DNA of 63,512 bases from JABMRP01 sp964444795. GTDB lineage: Bacteria; Planctomycetota; Planctomycetia; Pirellulales; Thermoguttaceae. Position numbers and translations under genes: made by a program. The notes beneath the pieces are model-generated. The model had not been told where the DNA came from. It made no database searches and saw nothing but the letters and a program-made list of their open reading frames with translations. The DNA lies in NCBI GenBank assembly GCA_964444795.1, contig CAYUIQ010000014.1, forward strand, positions 1 through 63,512, in the 5' to 3' direction. This document shows, one piece after another, positions 54,265 to 61,026 of this stretch (the stretch's first letter is position 1; every line of letters starts with the position of its first letter).

Positions 54265-54651
54265 CTAAGACACCGGGAAATCGCGAAATAACTCCCCGAC
54301 GTGTTGCACAGCCTCACCAAACGTCAGAAAACGAAGCCAAGGTCTTTTCTCGTCCACGCCCAGCTTTCGGAGGCGCTCGGAGACCGATTTGGTGACCCGG
54401 CGATTCGGCCCGACAATCCAGAGCCAAGTCGCGCCAACGGCCGCGGCCTTGTGGAGGTCGTTGACAGCCCGCCGGGAGGTCATCTCAACCTCGATCGCCA
54501 GACGTTTCCCGCCGAATTCAGCTACCAAGTCGATGTAGCTGATTCCCTTCCTGGGGCGTGCGGGAACCTGACGCGACACAACGACATTCGGCCGCTGGAT
54601 CGCCTTTTCCAGCAGATCCAACATCAATTCGTGAACGCGACCACCGGTCAT
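54265..54651 (-). CDS. PD-(D/E)XK-like nuclease
   Basis: Predicted 128-residue protein. A core of the restriction-endonuclease fold is recognisable: helix, then IDLVAEFGGKRLAIEVEM, with D41 and E53-V-E55, where the last residue is Glu instead of the usual Lys. This resembles Holliday-junction-resolvase or wHTH-associated nuclease families. The start codon overlaps the stop of the winged-helix gene (ATGA at 54648-54651), so the two are translationally coupled and probably work together. DNA degradation or structure-specific cutting is likely but unproven. Confidence 0.72.
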   Translation of the reverse strand: MTGGRVHELMLDLLEKAIQRPNVVVSRQVPARPRKGISYIDLVAEFGGKRLAIEVEMTSRRAVNDLHKAAAVGATWLWIVGPNRRVTKSVSERLRKLGVDEKRPWLRFLTFGEAVQHVGELFRDFPVS

Positions 54652-55052
54652 ACATCCTGCTTTCCCTTGAACAACTCGATGGCGCGCTCTGTCGGCTCGA
54701 TCAAGATCGTGGCCCCGCCGCGGCTACTCGCATTCAACCGCGTCTCGCGAATCCACCCTTGATCGACAAGCTGCTTCCTAATCCTGATCGCCTTCTGCAC
54801 GCCCATCTTTGCCAGTTTCGCATAGGCACTAGACGGCCTGTCCGGGTTGTCGATGACCGTTTGCAGGAAATGCACTTTTTCCCCGCTCAGCACGACAACC
54901 TTGGACTTTGGCACTTCCGCTTTTTCATCTCTCTTGCCGCCGGTGGTAGCGGCGTACCAGTCGAGATACTCAGTCGCGGCGACCACCGGCAAATCGGCCA
55001 GGTCGCCCAAGTTGTCTTCCCGATCCTTGCTGCCACGGTTTTGGCTGCACAT
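54648..55052 (-). CDS. Winged-helix DNA-binding protein
   Basis: Predicted 134-residue protein. The ATG at 55052 follows GAGGAAAGG. The N terminus is polar. From about residue 55 it shows a winged helix-turn-helix of MarR-like type (GEKVHFLQTVIDNP, SSAYAKLAKMGVQKAIRIRK, QLVDQGWIRETRL). Its stop overlaps the start of a nuclease-like gene. Coupled production suggests it targets that nuclease to DNA or regulates the operon. Confidence 0.75.
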   Translation of the reverse strand: MCSQNRGSKDREDNLGDLADLPVVAATEYLDWYAATTGGKRDEKAEVPKSKVVVLSGEKVHFLQTVIDNPDRPSSAYAKLAKMGVQKAIRIRKQLVDQGWIRETRLNASSRGGATILIEPTERAIELFKGKQDV

Positions 55053-55090
55053 GCCTTTCCTCACCTGCTAATGGGTTTCTCGACAATCGA

Positions 55091-56401
55091 TCAGCCAGGC
55101 AGTGTGCCCATGGGCCCGCCGTGGGCGGGCTCGGTCGGATTCGGCCGTTTGAAGTTCATTTTGGGAATCCTAAAGACAAACGGTTCTCGCCAATCGCCTT
55201 GCCCTAACTGGCCGACGAACATCCCTGGTACGAGGTTTTTTGTCACCCAGCGGCGTTGGTCGCGGGTAAGACCCATGGAGGCGCCGATGACTTCGAGGTC
55301 CGAATAGCTCGAACAGCGGCCGAGGAATTTGTTGGGACTGTTGCTCATAATCGACTTGCTCAATTCGGCGCTCTGCAGCGCAAAATCGAGCGAAACACCC
55401 GTCCCGCGAACGACCGTAATCAGGTCGGACATGCAGTCATCCGAAGAGCGGACGAGCCGAGCCGCCTCGTCGCAGCAGATGTAGAGGTCCATCTTCGGAT
55501 TCGAGATACCCTGGGAAATCCGCGAAACAAACTCGCCGAGGACAAGCGTGTTTACGAGGAGATCTTTGTCCGTCTCCGAAATTCCCCCAAACTCGAAGAT
55601 GATGTGCCTTCTCGCCAATGCGTGCGTCGTCCATCCGTAACGATAGGCCAAGACTTCCGGAATCGAGCGCAATACGGGATCGAGTGAATCCAAAACCGCT
55701 TGCTGGGCCTGCCGATTGGCGCCCCTGTCCGCGGCCACCGTTTCACGTAAATCAAACAAGGTCGGATATCGTTCGGTGCCATCCAGAACGCCACACTCCG
55801 CGTAAACCTGTAGGATTGTCGCGTGGAGGAGTTTTGTCGCCCTGGGCGGTGATTTCAAAGCACTGACGAGGATCTCCGCGATAAGCGGGGCATATTCGCG
55901 AGGATCCGTTCGATAAGGCACCTGCAGCGGGTTAAGCTTCAACTGACGGGCGGGGACGACTCGTAGCGAAACGCCAATCCGCGCCAGGTACGGCCTGAGG
56001 ATCGCGAATTCCCGCTTCCTCATATCTAGTCCCCAACAGGCGTTCTTGGCTGCCAACTGCAGCAGCCAGAAACGGGATTTGGTCGTTTTCCCGCAACCGG
56101 TGGATCCGACGGTTAGGGACGGTTCGCCGAAAAACTGACTGGGGCAGAACAGGGGACGGCCTCGGAGGTCAAGCCCAATCAGGAAATCGCCGCGAGTGAG
56201 CTTGGGCATGGGAAACGGCCCGGTAAAGGCCTGTCGGATTCTGTGGGTGCGGACGCGCTGGTCGACGAAGTCCATAATGAAGCGGTCTGCGACGCCGCAC
56301 CCGATCGCTCGTTTCATTGCGCGGCCGATCGAGTCGTTGAGAAGCCGATGCTCCTCAGCGTACAGGAGGTCTTCAATCAACTTGGGTAGCTTTTCCGGCA
56401 T
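55091..56401 (-). CDS. HerA/VirD4-like DNA-pumping ATPase
   Basis: Predicted 436-residue P-loop ATPase of the HerA/FtsK/VirD4 clade. Walker A is GSTGCGKTT (99-107). Walker B is MDLYICCDEAARL (about 310). The sequence following, VVRGTGVSLDFALQSAELS, fits the sensor/arginine region of coupling-type ATPases. There is no membrane segment, unlike true TraD/VirD4. The start codon overlaps the stop of the zinc-binding gene (ATGA at 56401). A downstream winged helix and nuclease lie 38 bases further, reminiscent of HerA-nuclease pairs in DNA processing or defence. No other conjugation gene is present. Confidence 0.85.
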   Translation of the reverse strand: MPEKLPKLIEDLLYAEEHRLLNDSIGRAMKRAIGCGVADRFIMDFVDQRVRTHRIRQAFTGPFPMPKLTRGDFLIGLDLRGRPLFCPSQFFGEPSLTVGSTGCGKTTKSRFWLLQLAAKNACWGLDMRKREFAILRPYLARIGVSLRVVPARQLKLNPLQVPYRTDPREYAPLIAEILVSALKSPPRATKLLHATILQVYAECGVLDGTERYPTLFDLRETVAADRGANRQAQQAVLDSLDPVLRSIPEVLAYRYGWTTHALARRHIIFEFGGISETDKDLLVNTLVLGEFVSRISQGISNPKMDLYICCDEAARLVRSSDDCMSDLITVVRGTGVSLDFALQSAELSKSIMSNSPNKFLGRCSSYSDLEVIGASMGLTRDQRRWVTKNLVPGMFVGQLGQGDWREPFVFRIPKMNFKRPNPTEPAHGGPMGTLPG

Positions 56402-56808
56402 CAGTGTTTGAAACGGATGAATGGGGAAAGAACGAGTGAAAAGAAGGAACGGGCCAGTTTCTTTCGCGTGGACTGCTCGTAGCAATCGCCGCAGAGGGGC
56501 ACCTCGTTGTGTTGCTCGTCCTCGGCGATGGTCATGCAACACGGGCCAATGGGTCGCAGGCACTTCGGCCCGGCGCAACGGGTGAAACACTTCGCACAGA
56601 TCAGCTCTTGACAGACCGAACAGAATCCTCCCGGTTCTTCGATACATCCGCAGTGACAGGCCGTCTTCTCGGATTGGACGTACGACTCGATTCCCCCGTT
56701 ATCCGTCAATCGATGCCGCGTGGACGACTGGCCCGCGTCCTTTAGTGTGCGATTCCACGAATTCCGGACGGTCGCCTTCTCGTGTTGTGATCGGATTTCT
56801 TCTTCCAC
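56401..56808 (-). CDS. Cysteine-rich zinc-binding protein
   Basis: Predicted 135-residue protein. A GTG start at 56808 is favoured by AGGAGG 7 bases upstream. The middle (about 45-115) has many paired cysteines: ACHCGC, GFCSVCQELICAKCF, RCAGPKC, PCCM and LCGDCYEQS, a pattern like a B-box/FYVE-type or double zinc-ribbon fold. The C terminus is a basic amphipathic stretch. It is translationally coupled to the ATPase that follows, so it may be a regulatory or DNA/protein-binding subunit of it. Confidence 0.75.
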   Translation of the reverse strand: MEEEIRSQHEKATVRNSWNRTLKDAGQSSTRHRLTDNGGIESYVQSEKTACHCGCIEEPGGFCSVCQELICAKCFTRCAGPKCLRPIGPCCMTIAEDEQHNEVPLCGDCYEQSTRKKLARSFFSLVLSPFIRFKH

Positions 56809-56844
56809 GGGATGGCCTCCTGCGGGAGCCGATGAAAATGGGGA

Positions 56845-57027
56845 TTACCAGTCCGATCCGAATATCGTCCGCAGACAGTAGCGCCAGAGGTGGGTGAGAA
56901 ACGCGTAGACCCAGCAGATCGAGAATATCGACGCCATCAGGCAGTTCAGCGCCAAACATCCCCACAGGCAGAACCTGATCGAATTCCGGAAGTGGTCAAG
57001 TATGTTCCTGTTCCAAGGGGTCATCAT
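56845..57027 (-). CDS. Tiny membrane protein
   Basis: Predicted 60-residue protein with one long hydrophobic span rich in Cys (FCLWGCLALNCLMASIFSIC) and a basic C terminus. GGAG lies 8 bases before the ATG at 57027. No family recognised. Confidence 0.5.
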   Translation of the reverse strand: MMTPWNRNILDHFRNSIRFCLWGCLALNCLMASIFSICWVYAFLTHLWRYCLRTIFGSDW

Positions 57028-57138
57028 CTGGAATGCTCCACGTTTGTTCTGAACTTCGAGATGGCTGGATTAGCCAAGAGCCTCGGCGCCACCGATGCAC
57101 ATACTTGTCCAGCGGAAGCACTGGCTTGTGATTTCTGT

Positions 57139-58176
57139 CTACTCCGCGAGATTCTTGCAGACGTCGTTCAGGACCGACTGGACGCGTTTGACCACGACAG
57201 GCCACGGGCATGCGAGGTGCTCCTCGCGCCAGGCGTTGACGTGTTGGAGGATGACCTGCTGAAGGTCGTCCAGCGACCGATCCAGCGAACGTGACCAAGT
57301 GATCTCCAACCGCCGGTCCGGCCTGTCCGCCGGCGCAATATCCTCGCCGAGATCTTCTGCCGGGAGATCTTTGTCGGATCTCGTCGCGGTCGGTCTGGGA
57401 GGGACGACACCCGGCTCGTGACATCGAAGACAGTCTCCGTCTTCCGGATCGAATTCACTGTGTTCGCAAGTTGGGCAGATGGGCGGTCGAGTTGACTTCG
57501 CCGGCTCAGCGGAGTTCTCTTGCTCGTGCGGACCTTCCGCGATTGCCTGCTCAACTGTCCTGGCGGCACCAGAGGCTAGCCGCTGACTGACCCGGCACTG
57601 TTCTTCGCTCGACAAGCGAGCCAAGGTCTCCAGTTGTCGCTTGTTGTTGGCGATCGGTGTATCGGCGATTAGCGATTGGAGGTGTTCGGGAATGGCGTGG
57701 GCGATGGCCACGGCCCGCTCGATTGTCCGCCGGCCCTTACCGGTCGTCTCCGCGGCATCTTCTGCAAACGACAACTTGTCGCCTGCAGAACCGTGTCTGG
57801 CGTGGCCTCCGGCCCGGTGTTGTTTCGTCTGGGGATGCAGTTTTTCGTAGATGGCTTTTCGCCGCTTCAGAGCCTGTGCTTCCTCCAGGGCCGTCAATTG
57901 TGATCGCTGGATGTTCTCGTCAATCTCCGCGAGCTCCGCCTGAAGGTCGTTCATTTCATGAATCATCGCCGGGATGGACTTGTGTCCGAGCAAGCGATAG
58001 GCCTCCAATCGATGCCGTCCGTGAATCAGCCTGTTGTCGGCGGTCACGCCAATGGGATGCTGGAGGCCGATCGTACGGATCGAATCAGCCAGGGTCTTGA
58101 CCTTCTGGTCGTCCGGTTCCCGGCGGGGTCGGCAGATAACGATGTCCGCAATCTCAATGTCTGCGTAAGTAGCCAT
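57139..58176 (-). CDS. ParB/Srx-fold protein with zinc ribbon
   Basis: Predicted 345-residue protein; the start at 58176 follows GGAGA. The N-terminal ParB/Srx nuclease-like domain includes the family box GRHRLEAYRLLG and RSQLTALEEAQALKRR, followed by a KorB-like HTH (FAEDAAETTGKGRRTIERAV). A zinc-ribbon-like ICPTC...CLRCHE segment (about 245-270) follows. The rest is helical. ParB proteins bind CTP and DNA for plasmid or phage partition, or regulate elements; ParA is absent here, so a regulatory role is more likely. No HTH target site was seen. Confidence 0.88.
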   Translation of the reverse strand: MATYADIEIADIVICRPRREPDDQKVKTLADSIRTIGLQHPIGVTADNRLIHGRHRLEAYRLLGHKSIPAMIHEMNDLQAELAEIDENIQRSQLTALEEAQALKRRKAIYEKLHPQTKQHRAGGHARHGSAGDKLSFAEDAAETTGKGRRTIERAVAIAHAIPEHLQSLIADTPIANNKRQLETLARLSSEEQCRVSQRLASGAARTVEQAIAEGPHEQENSAEPAKSTRPPICPTCEHSEFDPEDGDCLRCHEPGVVPPRPTATRSDKDLPAEDLGEDIAPADRPDRRLEITWSRSLDRSLDDLQQVILQHVNAWREEHLACPWPVVVKRVQSVLNDVCKNLAE

Positions 58177-58375
58177 GGTTGTTCTCCAACGTGTTTTGGG
58201 GCGAATGTGCTGCTTTCCGCGCCCGCGTCCCAAGGAGACGGCGTTTCCCGTCGCGGAGCCGAGTGGTGGAAGGACGTGGTCCGCTGACATGCCTAACTCT
58301 GGACGACCGTCGCGTCTTTTCCGCAAATCGTGAGGCGACGCCACTCGCTCGGAAGCGATTCGACGGAAACGGCTG

Positions 58376-58834
58376 TCATGCTGCTCGCCTCCGATTCGGG
58401 AGTCGAGGGACGGCCAGCAACTGGCCAGTCCAGAGGTGATAGATGGCCTTCTGTTCGTGGTCCTGCGCGAAGGCGACCGCTTCGGCCTGCCCCTCTATCA
58501 GGTGGTTGAGGTCCAGGTAATAACAGCCGTCATCCGGCCAACCGCCGAAGAAGAGGTCCTCCTCGGACGCGTCGACTACCGAGAGCTTGTCTGCAATATC
58601 GGCAACAAGTTCGGCTTGGGCTGGCTTCCCGCGGAACCGTGTCTCATTCGATTTGAGCGAGACGCTCCAGGCATCTCGGATTACTCGACGACCTGTCGAG
58701 TCCATCGTGAATCCGTCGCCCGAATCCATGTAGCGGCCAATCAGGTTCGCCAGATGCCGAACACGCTGGCGAAAGCCTCCCCAATCTGGCATCGTCCTGA
58801 AGGCTATGGTTGGTTGCTGCATATGCGTGTCCAT
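58376..58834 (-). CDS. Hypothetical protein at the start of the leftward operon
   Basis: Predicted 152-residue protein. AGGAGGG lies 9 bases upstream of the ATG at 58834. Only mixed alpha/beta sequence is seen, with a conserved-looking FFGGWPDDGCYYLDLNHL. No membrane segment and no known family. It is the first gene of the leftward series. Confidence 0.65.
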   Translation of the reverse strand: MDTHMQQPTIAFRTMPDWGGFRQRVRHLANLIGRYMDSGDGFTMDSTGRRVIRDAWSVSLKSNETRFRGKPAQAELVADIADKLSVVDASEEDLFFGGWPDDGCYYLDLNHLIEGQAEAVAFAQDHEQKAIYHLWTGQLLAVPRLPNRRRAA

Positions 58835-59151
58835 GGTATACTACCCTCCTGGAGTGGTGGGGCCTCGTATACGGATGACTGAAAGAACCGCCTGCGACGC
58901 CGCTCCGTGATCTTCGCTTACCTGGCCGGGCAGTTGCGATGTCTCCAAACGGACGCTCTGCGCGTCTACCCATTCCGAACAACTCATTGGGGAACGCGTG
59001 CGTCTGAAGTAGACTACGCCAATTGATGCAAAGCGCTAGCGCGACAAATCGGAAAACCTTGCGGCCCGAGGTGTAAGCGGAGCATTCCGCCGTATTGCGC
59101 CAGTTGCGAGTGACGCTCCGACGCGGCCTGAAACAGATAAGACTTTCTGCA
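58835..59151. other. Divergent promoter region between two operons
   Basis: This 317-base gap lies between the leftward island genes and the rightward sigma factor operon and should hold both promoters. A 10-bp palindrome GCGCTAGCGC near 59033-59042 and a small GCGGA/TCCGC hairpin near 59077-59090 are visible. No clear -35/-10 pair could be assigned; an ECF-type promoter would not match sigma-70 boxes. Confidence 0.45.
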
Positions 59152-59757
59152 GTGGACAACGAAGAACTGAACGCCCTCGCAGAGCGGGCCCTCTTGCATA
59201 ACGATGCGGAGGCGTGGGTCACCCTTATTGAACAGGTCCGACCCGATCTCATAGTTGCCGCGAATAGGGTGGTTCGCGACGCGAACATCGCTGCGGACGC
59301 GGTTCAGGATGCACTGAGGAAGATCTGTGAACGACGCGAGGAGTATCGTGGCGATACTTTCTTGGCGTGGGCCATGAAGATCACCCGCAATGCGAGCATC
59401 GATATCATCAAACGGAGAGAGACAAGACGGAAACATGAGGGACGAACGAACACAGATGTTTCACTCGTTCCTGATCCGGATGATGATCTGCAAGGGAGGA
59501 TCGCCGAAGAGGAAATATGGGTAAGAAGACGCGTGCGATTGCGCTTCTGTCTCCAGCTCTTAACGGAGAAGCAGAGGGAAGTGATTTGGCTTCGCTTCCT
59601 GGAACTGCCAGAAGGTGTCGCCTCAGGGCAATCCGGCAAGCCACGTACGCTCCAGATCATCGCTGAGAAACTGAATATATCGCGCCCTGCGGTACAGACG
59701 CGACTTAATAGAGCGGAGATGATTCTCAGGAAGTGCCTCGACAGCGACACCACCTGA
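59152..59757 (+). CDS. ECF-type RNA polymerase sigma factor
   Basis: Predicted 201-residue sigma factor (starting at GTG 59152, MDNEELNALAERALLHNDAE; a TTG at 59095 would add 19 Arg-rich residues). Region 2 is visible in VQDALRKICERREEYRGDTFLAWAMKITRN and region 4 in TLQIIAEKLNISRPAVQTRL. An acidic linker with DPDDDLQ joins them. It probably directs transcription of its own operon. There is no classical anti-sigma factor with a membrane segment; one of the next two proteins may play this role. Confidence 0.88.
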   Translation: MDNEELNALAERALLHNDAEAWVTLIEQVRPDLIVAANRVVRDANIAADAVQDALRKICERREEYRGDTFLAWAMKITRNASIDIIKRRETRRKHEGRTNTDVSLVPDPDDDLQGRIAEEEIWVRRRVRLRFCLQLLTEKQREVIWLRFLELPEGVASGQSGKPRTLQIIAEKLNISRPAVQTRLNRAEMILRKCLDSDTT

Positions 59758-59810
59758 ATACCTTTGTTGATGAACCGAAAGGTTTATAAGCGTGGATTCG
59801 CTAGCATTTG

Positions 59811-60200
59811 ATGGCAGGCGAAGAAAACTACTCAGAGTACGGTTCCTTTCGCGTTGAGGTGTCGCATTACTCGTTCGAGCGATTGATTGGGAACACGCAT
59901 AGCGAGGCAATTGATGCTGTGCTGCTAGCTACAACCGACGGCAAGGACTCCACCGATCGAATTCGCAAGACATTGGCTGCAATACTCAACACCGCCGATC
60001 GTCAACCATGCCCTCGGGCTCTTCAACAGTTACTTGTGCAGATAACGTCAGGAATTAGCAATAACACGATATACGAGAAGCTGGGGGATTTGTCTCAGGA
60101 GCGATTTGGAGGCTCCTTCCTCCCTCTATTCGATGAGGAAGTGTACGACTTCATCGCGCAAGAACGCCAACGAAAACGTGAGCGGGAACTTCCCGCGTAG
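59811..60200 (+). CDS. Small unknown protein in the sigma factor operon
   Basis: Predicted 129-residue cytoplasmic protein (ATG at 59811; no good ribosome binding site). It appears mostly helical and acidic in the middle, ending in a Lys/Arg-rich helix (IAQERQRKRERELPA). Recognisable motifs are absent. Base composition is lower in GC than in neighbouring chromosomal genes. A role as anti-sigma or adaptor is only suggested by its place. Confidence 0.55.
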   Translation: MAGEENYSEYGSFRVEVSHYSFERLIGNTHSEAIDAVLLATTDGKDSTDRIRKTLAAILNTADRQPCPRALQQLLVQITSGISNNTIYEKLGDLSQERFGGSFLPLFDEEVYDFIAQERQRKRERELPA

Positions 60201-60324
60201 GCAGTCCGAATCTGCTAATCCAAATAGCGACGGGTTACCCGCGACTCCTCGAATTGCGGCAAGAAGAGCCGTTTGAATGTTCCTCTGAACCGAGATGTAT
60301 TACCATAGGTCTCAAGCAGGCGAC

Positions 60325-61026
60325 ATGGAAAACTCGCACCAAATCAAGCTGATTCTTCGCGTTCTTTCCGGGGAAGACGAGTTGAGGCACGACCCGGAAC
60401 TGGAGGAGTTCAAGTCAGACCCCGCTAACCAGAAGCAGATTCAAGAGTGGAAGCAGGTGTTTGGCGAGGCGGCATCCCTTCTGGAAGAGATGAAGGCGTG
60501 GGAGGAAATGCCCGCAGAGCAGAAGGAACAAATCGTTCAGAAGGCCGTGCAAACGTTTCGCGAGACGGTCGGGCCGAAGGGCACGCCGGTCGCGGCAGAT
60601 GAAATCCTGCTGGAGGACGAGAGTCACCAGGTCGTTTCCATGGAGATTTGTGAGACCGTTACGCCCGATGGGATTCCCGGTTGGATTGTAGCGGCAGACG
60701 ATCTCGCTCCCGGTGTAGTACGAGTTCGTATCACAGAAGAAGGGAAAGGCCGCCTGCTCGCCCGAGATATTGCAGAGGTGACGATCCCGTCCGTTTCTAG
60801 CGAGACCATTTCTTCCGAGGCGTTGGCGGGACGGTCTGTGCCCGAGTATGCCGACACTGATATTGGTGTTGGCTACACGGCATTTAGGGCGGCGCGGGAT
60901 GCCGCCGGAGCAGAACACCACTTGCGCGGGCAAGTCGAGGGCTACGTCGTACCACAGCAACACGGAGTGAGAGTCGTGGCGTTCATCCCGAAATCCCTTT
61001 CTGAAGAATCCGGAGGGGCAGTATGA
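60325..61026 (+). CDS. Unknown soluble protein coupled to the Lon-like/methyltransferase gene
   Basis: Predicted 233-residue protein. ATG at 60325 (after AGG) is chosen; ATG at 60295 would add ten residues. The first about 95 residues are helical and charged (KLILRVLSGEDELRHDPELE, WEEMPAEQKEQIVQKAVQTF), and the rest is beta-rich (EDESHQVVSMEICETV, VRVRITEEGKGRLL). The stop overlaps the start of the next gene (ATGA at 61023-61026), showing tight coupling. No membrane segment. Function unknown; an anti-sigma-like or sensor role fits the context only weakly. Confidence 0.62.
   Translation: MENSHQIKLILRVLSGEDELRHDPELEEFKSDPANQKQIQEWKQVFGEAASLLEEMKAWEEMPAEQKEQIVQKAVQTFRETVGPKGTPVAADEILLEDESHQVVSMEICETVTPDGIPGWIVAADDLAPGVVRVRITEEGKGRLLARDIAEVTIPSVSSETISSEALAGRSVPEYADTDIGVGYTAFRAARDAAGAEHHLRGQVEGYVVPQQHGVRVVAFIPKSLSEESGGAV

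Larger units (their letters stand above)
47454..58834. mobile_element. Putative integrated accessory element
   Basis: The stretch begins with a tyrosine recombinase next to an HTH/excisionase-like gene. It continues with ParB-like, HerA/VirD4-like ATPase, nuclease and winged-helix genes, plus several orphan small proteins, all unlike the secreted metabolic genes to the left. The left limit is set at the terminator/inverted repeat near 47454. No matching direct repeat was found at the right, so the element may extend past 58834 and include the sigma factor operon, or even pass the window end. Confidence 0.45.

Noticed and set aside
55091..56401. Conjugation coupling protein of an integrative conjugative element
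   Set aside because: No membrane anchor, relaxase or type IV secretion genes were found, so HerA-like DNA processing fits better.
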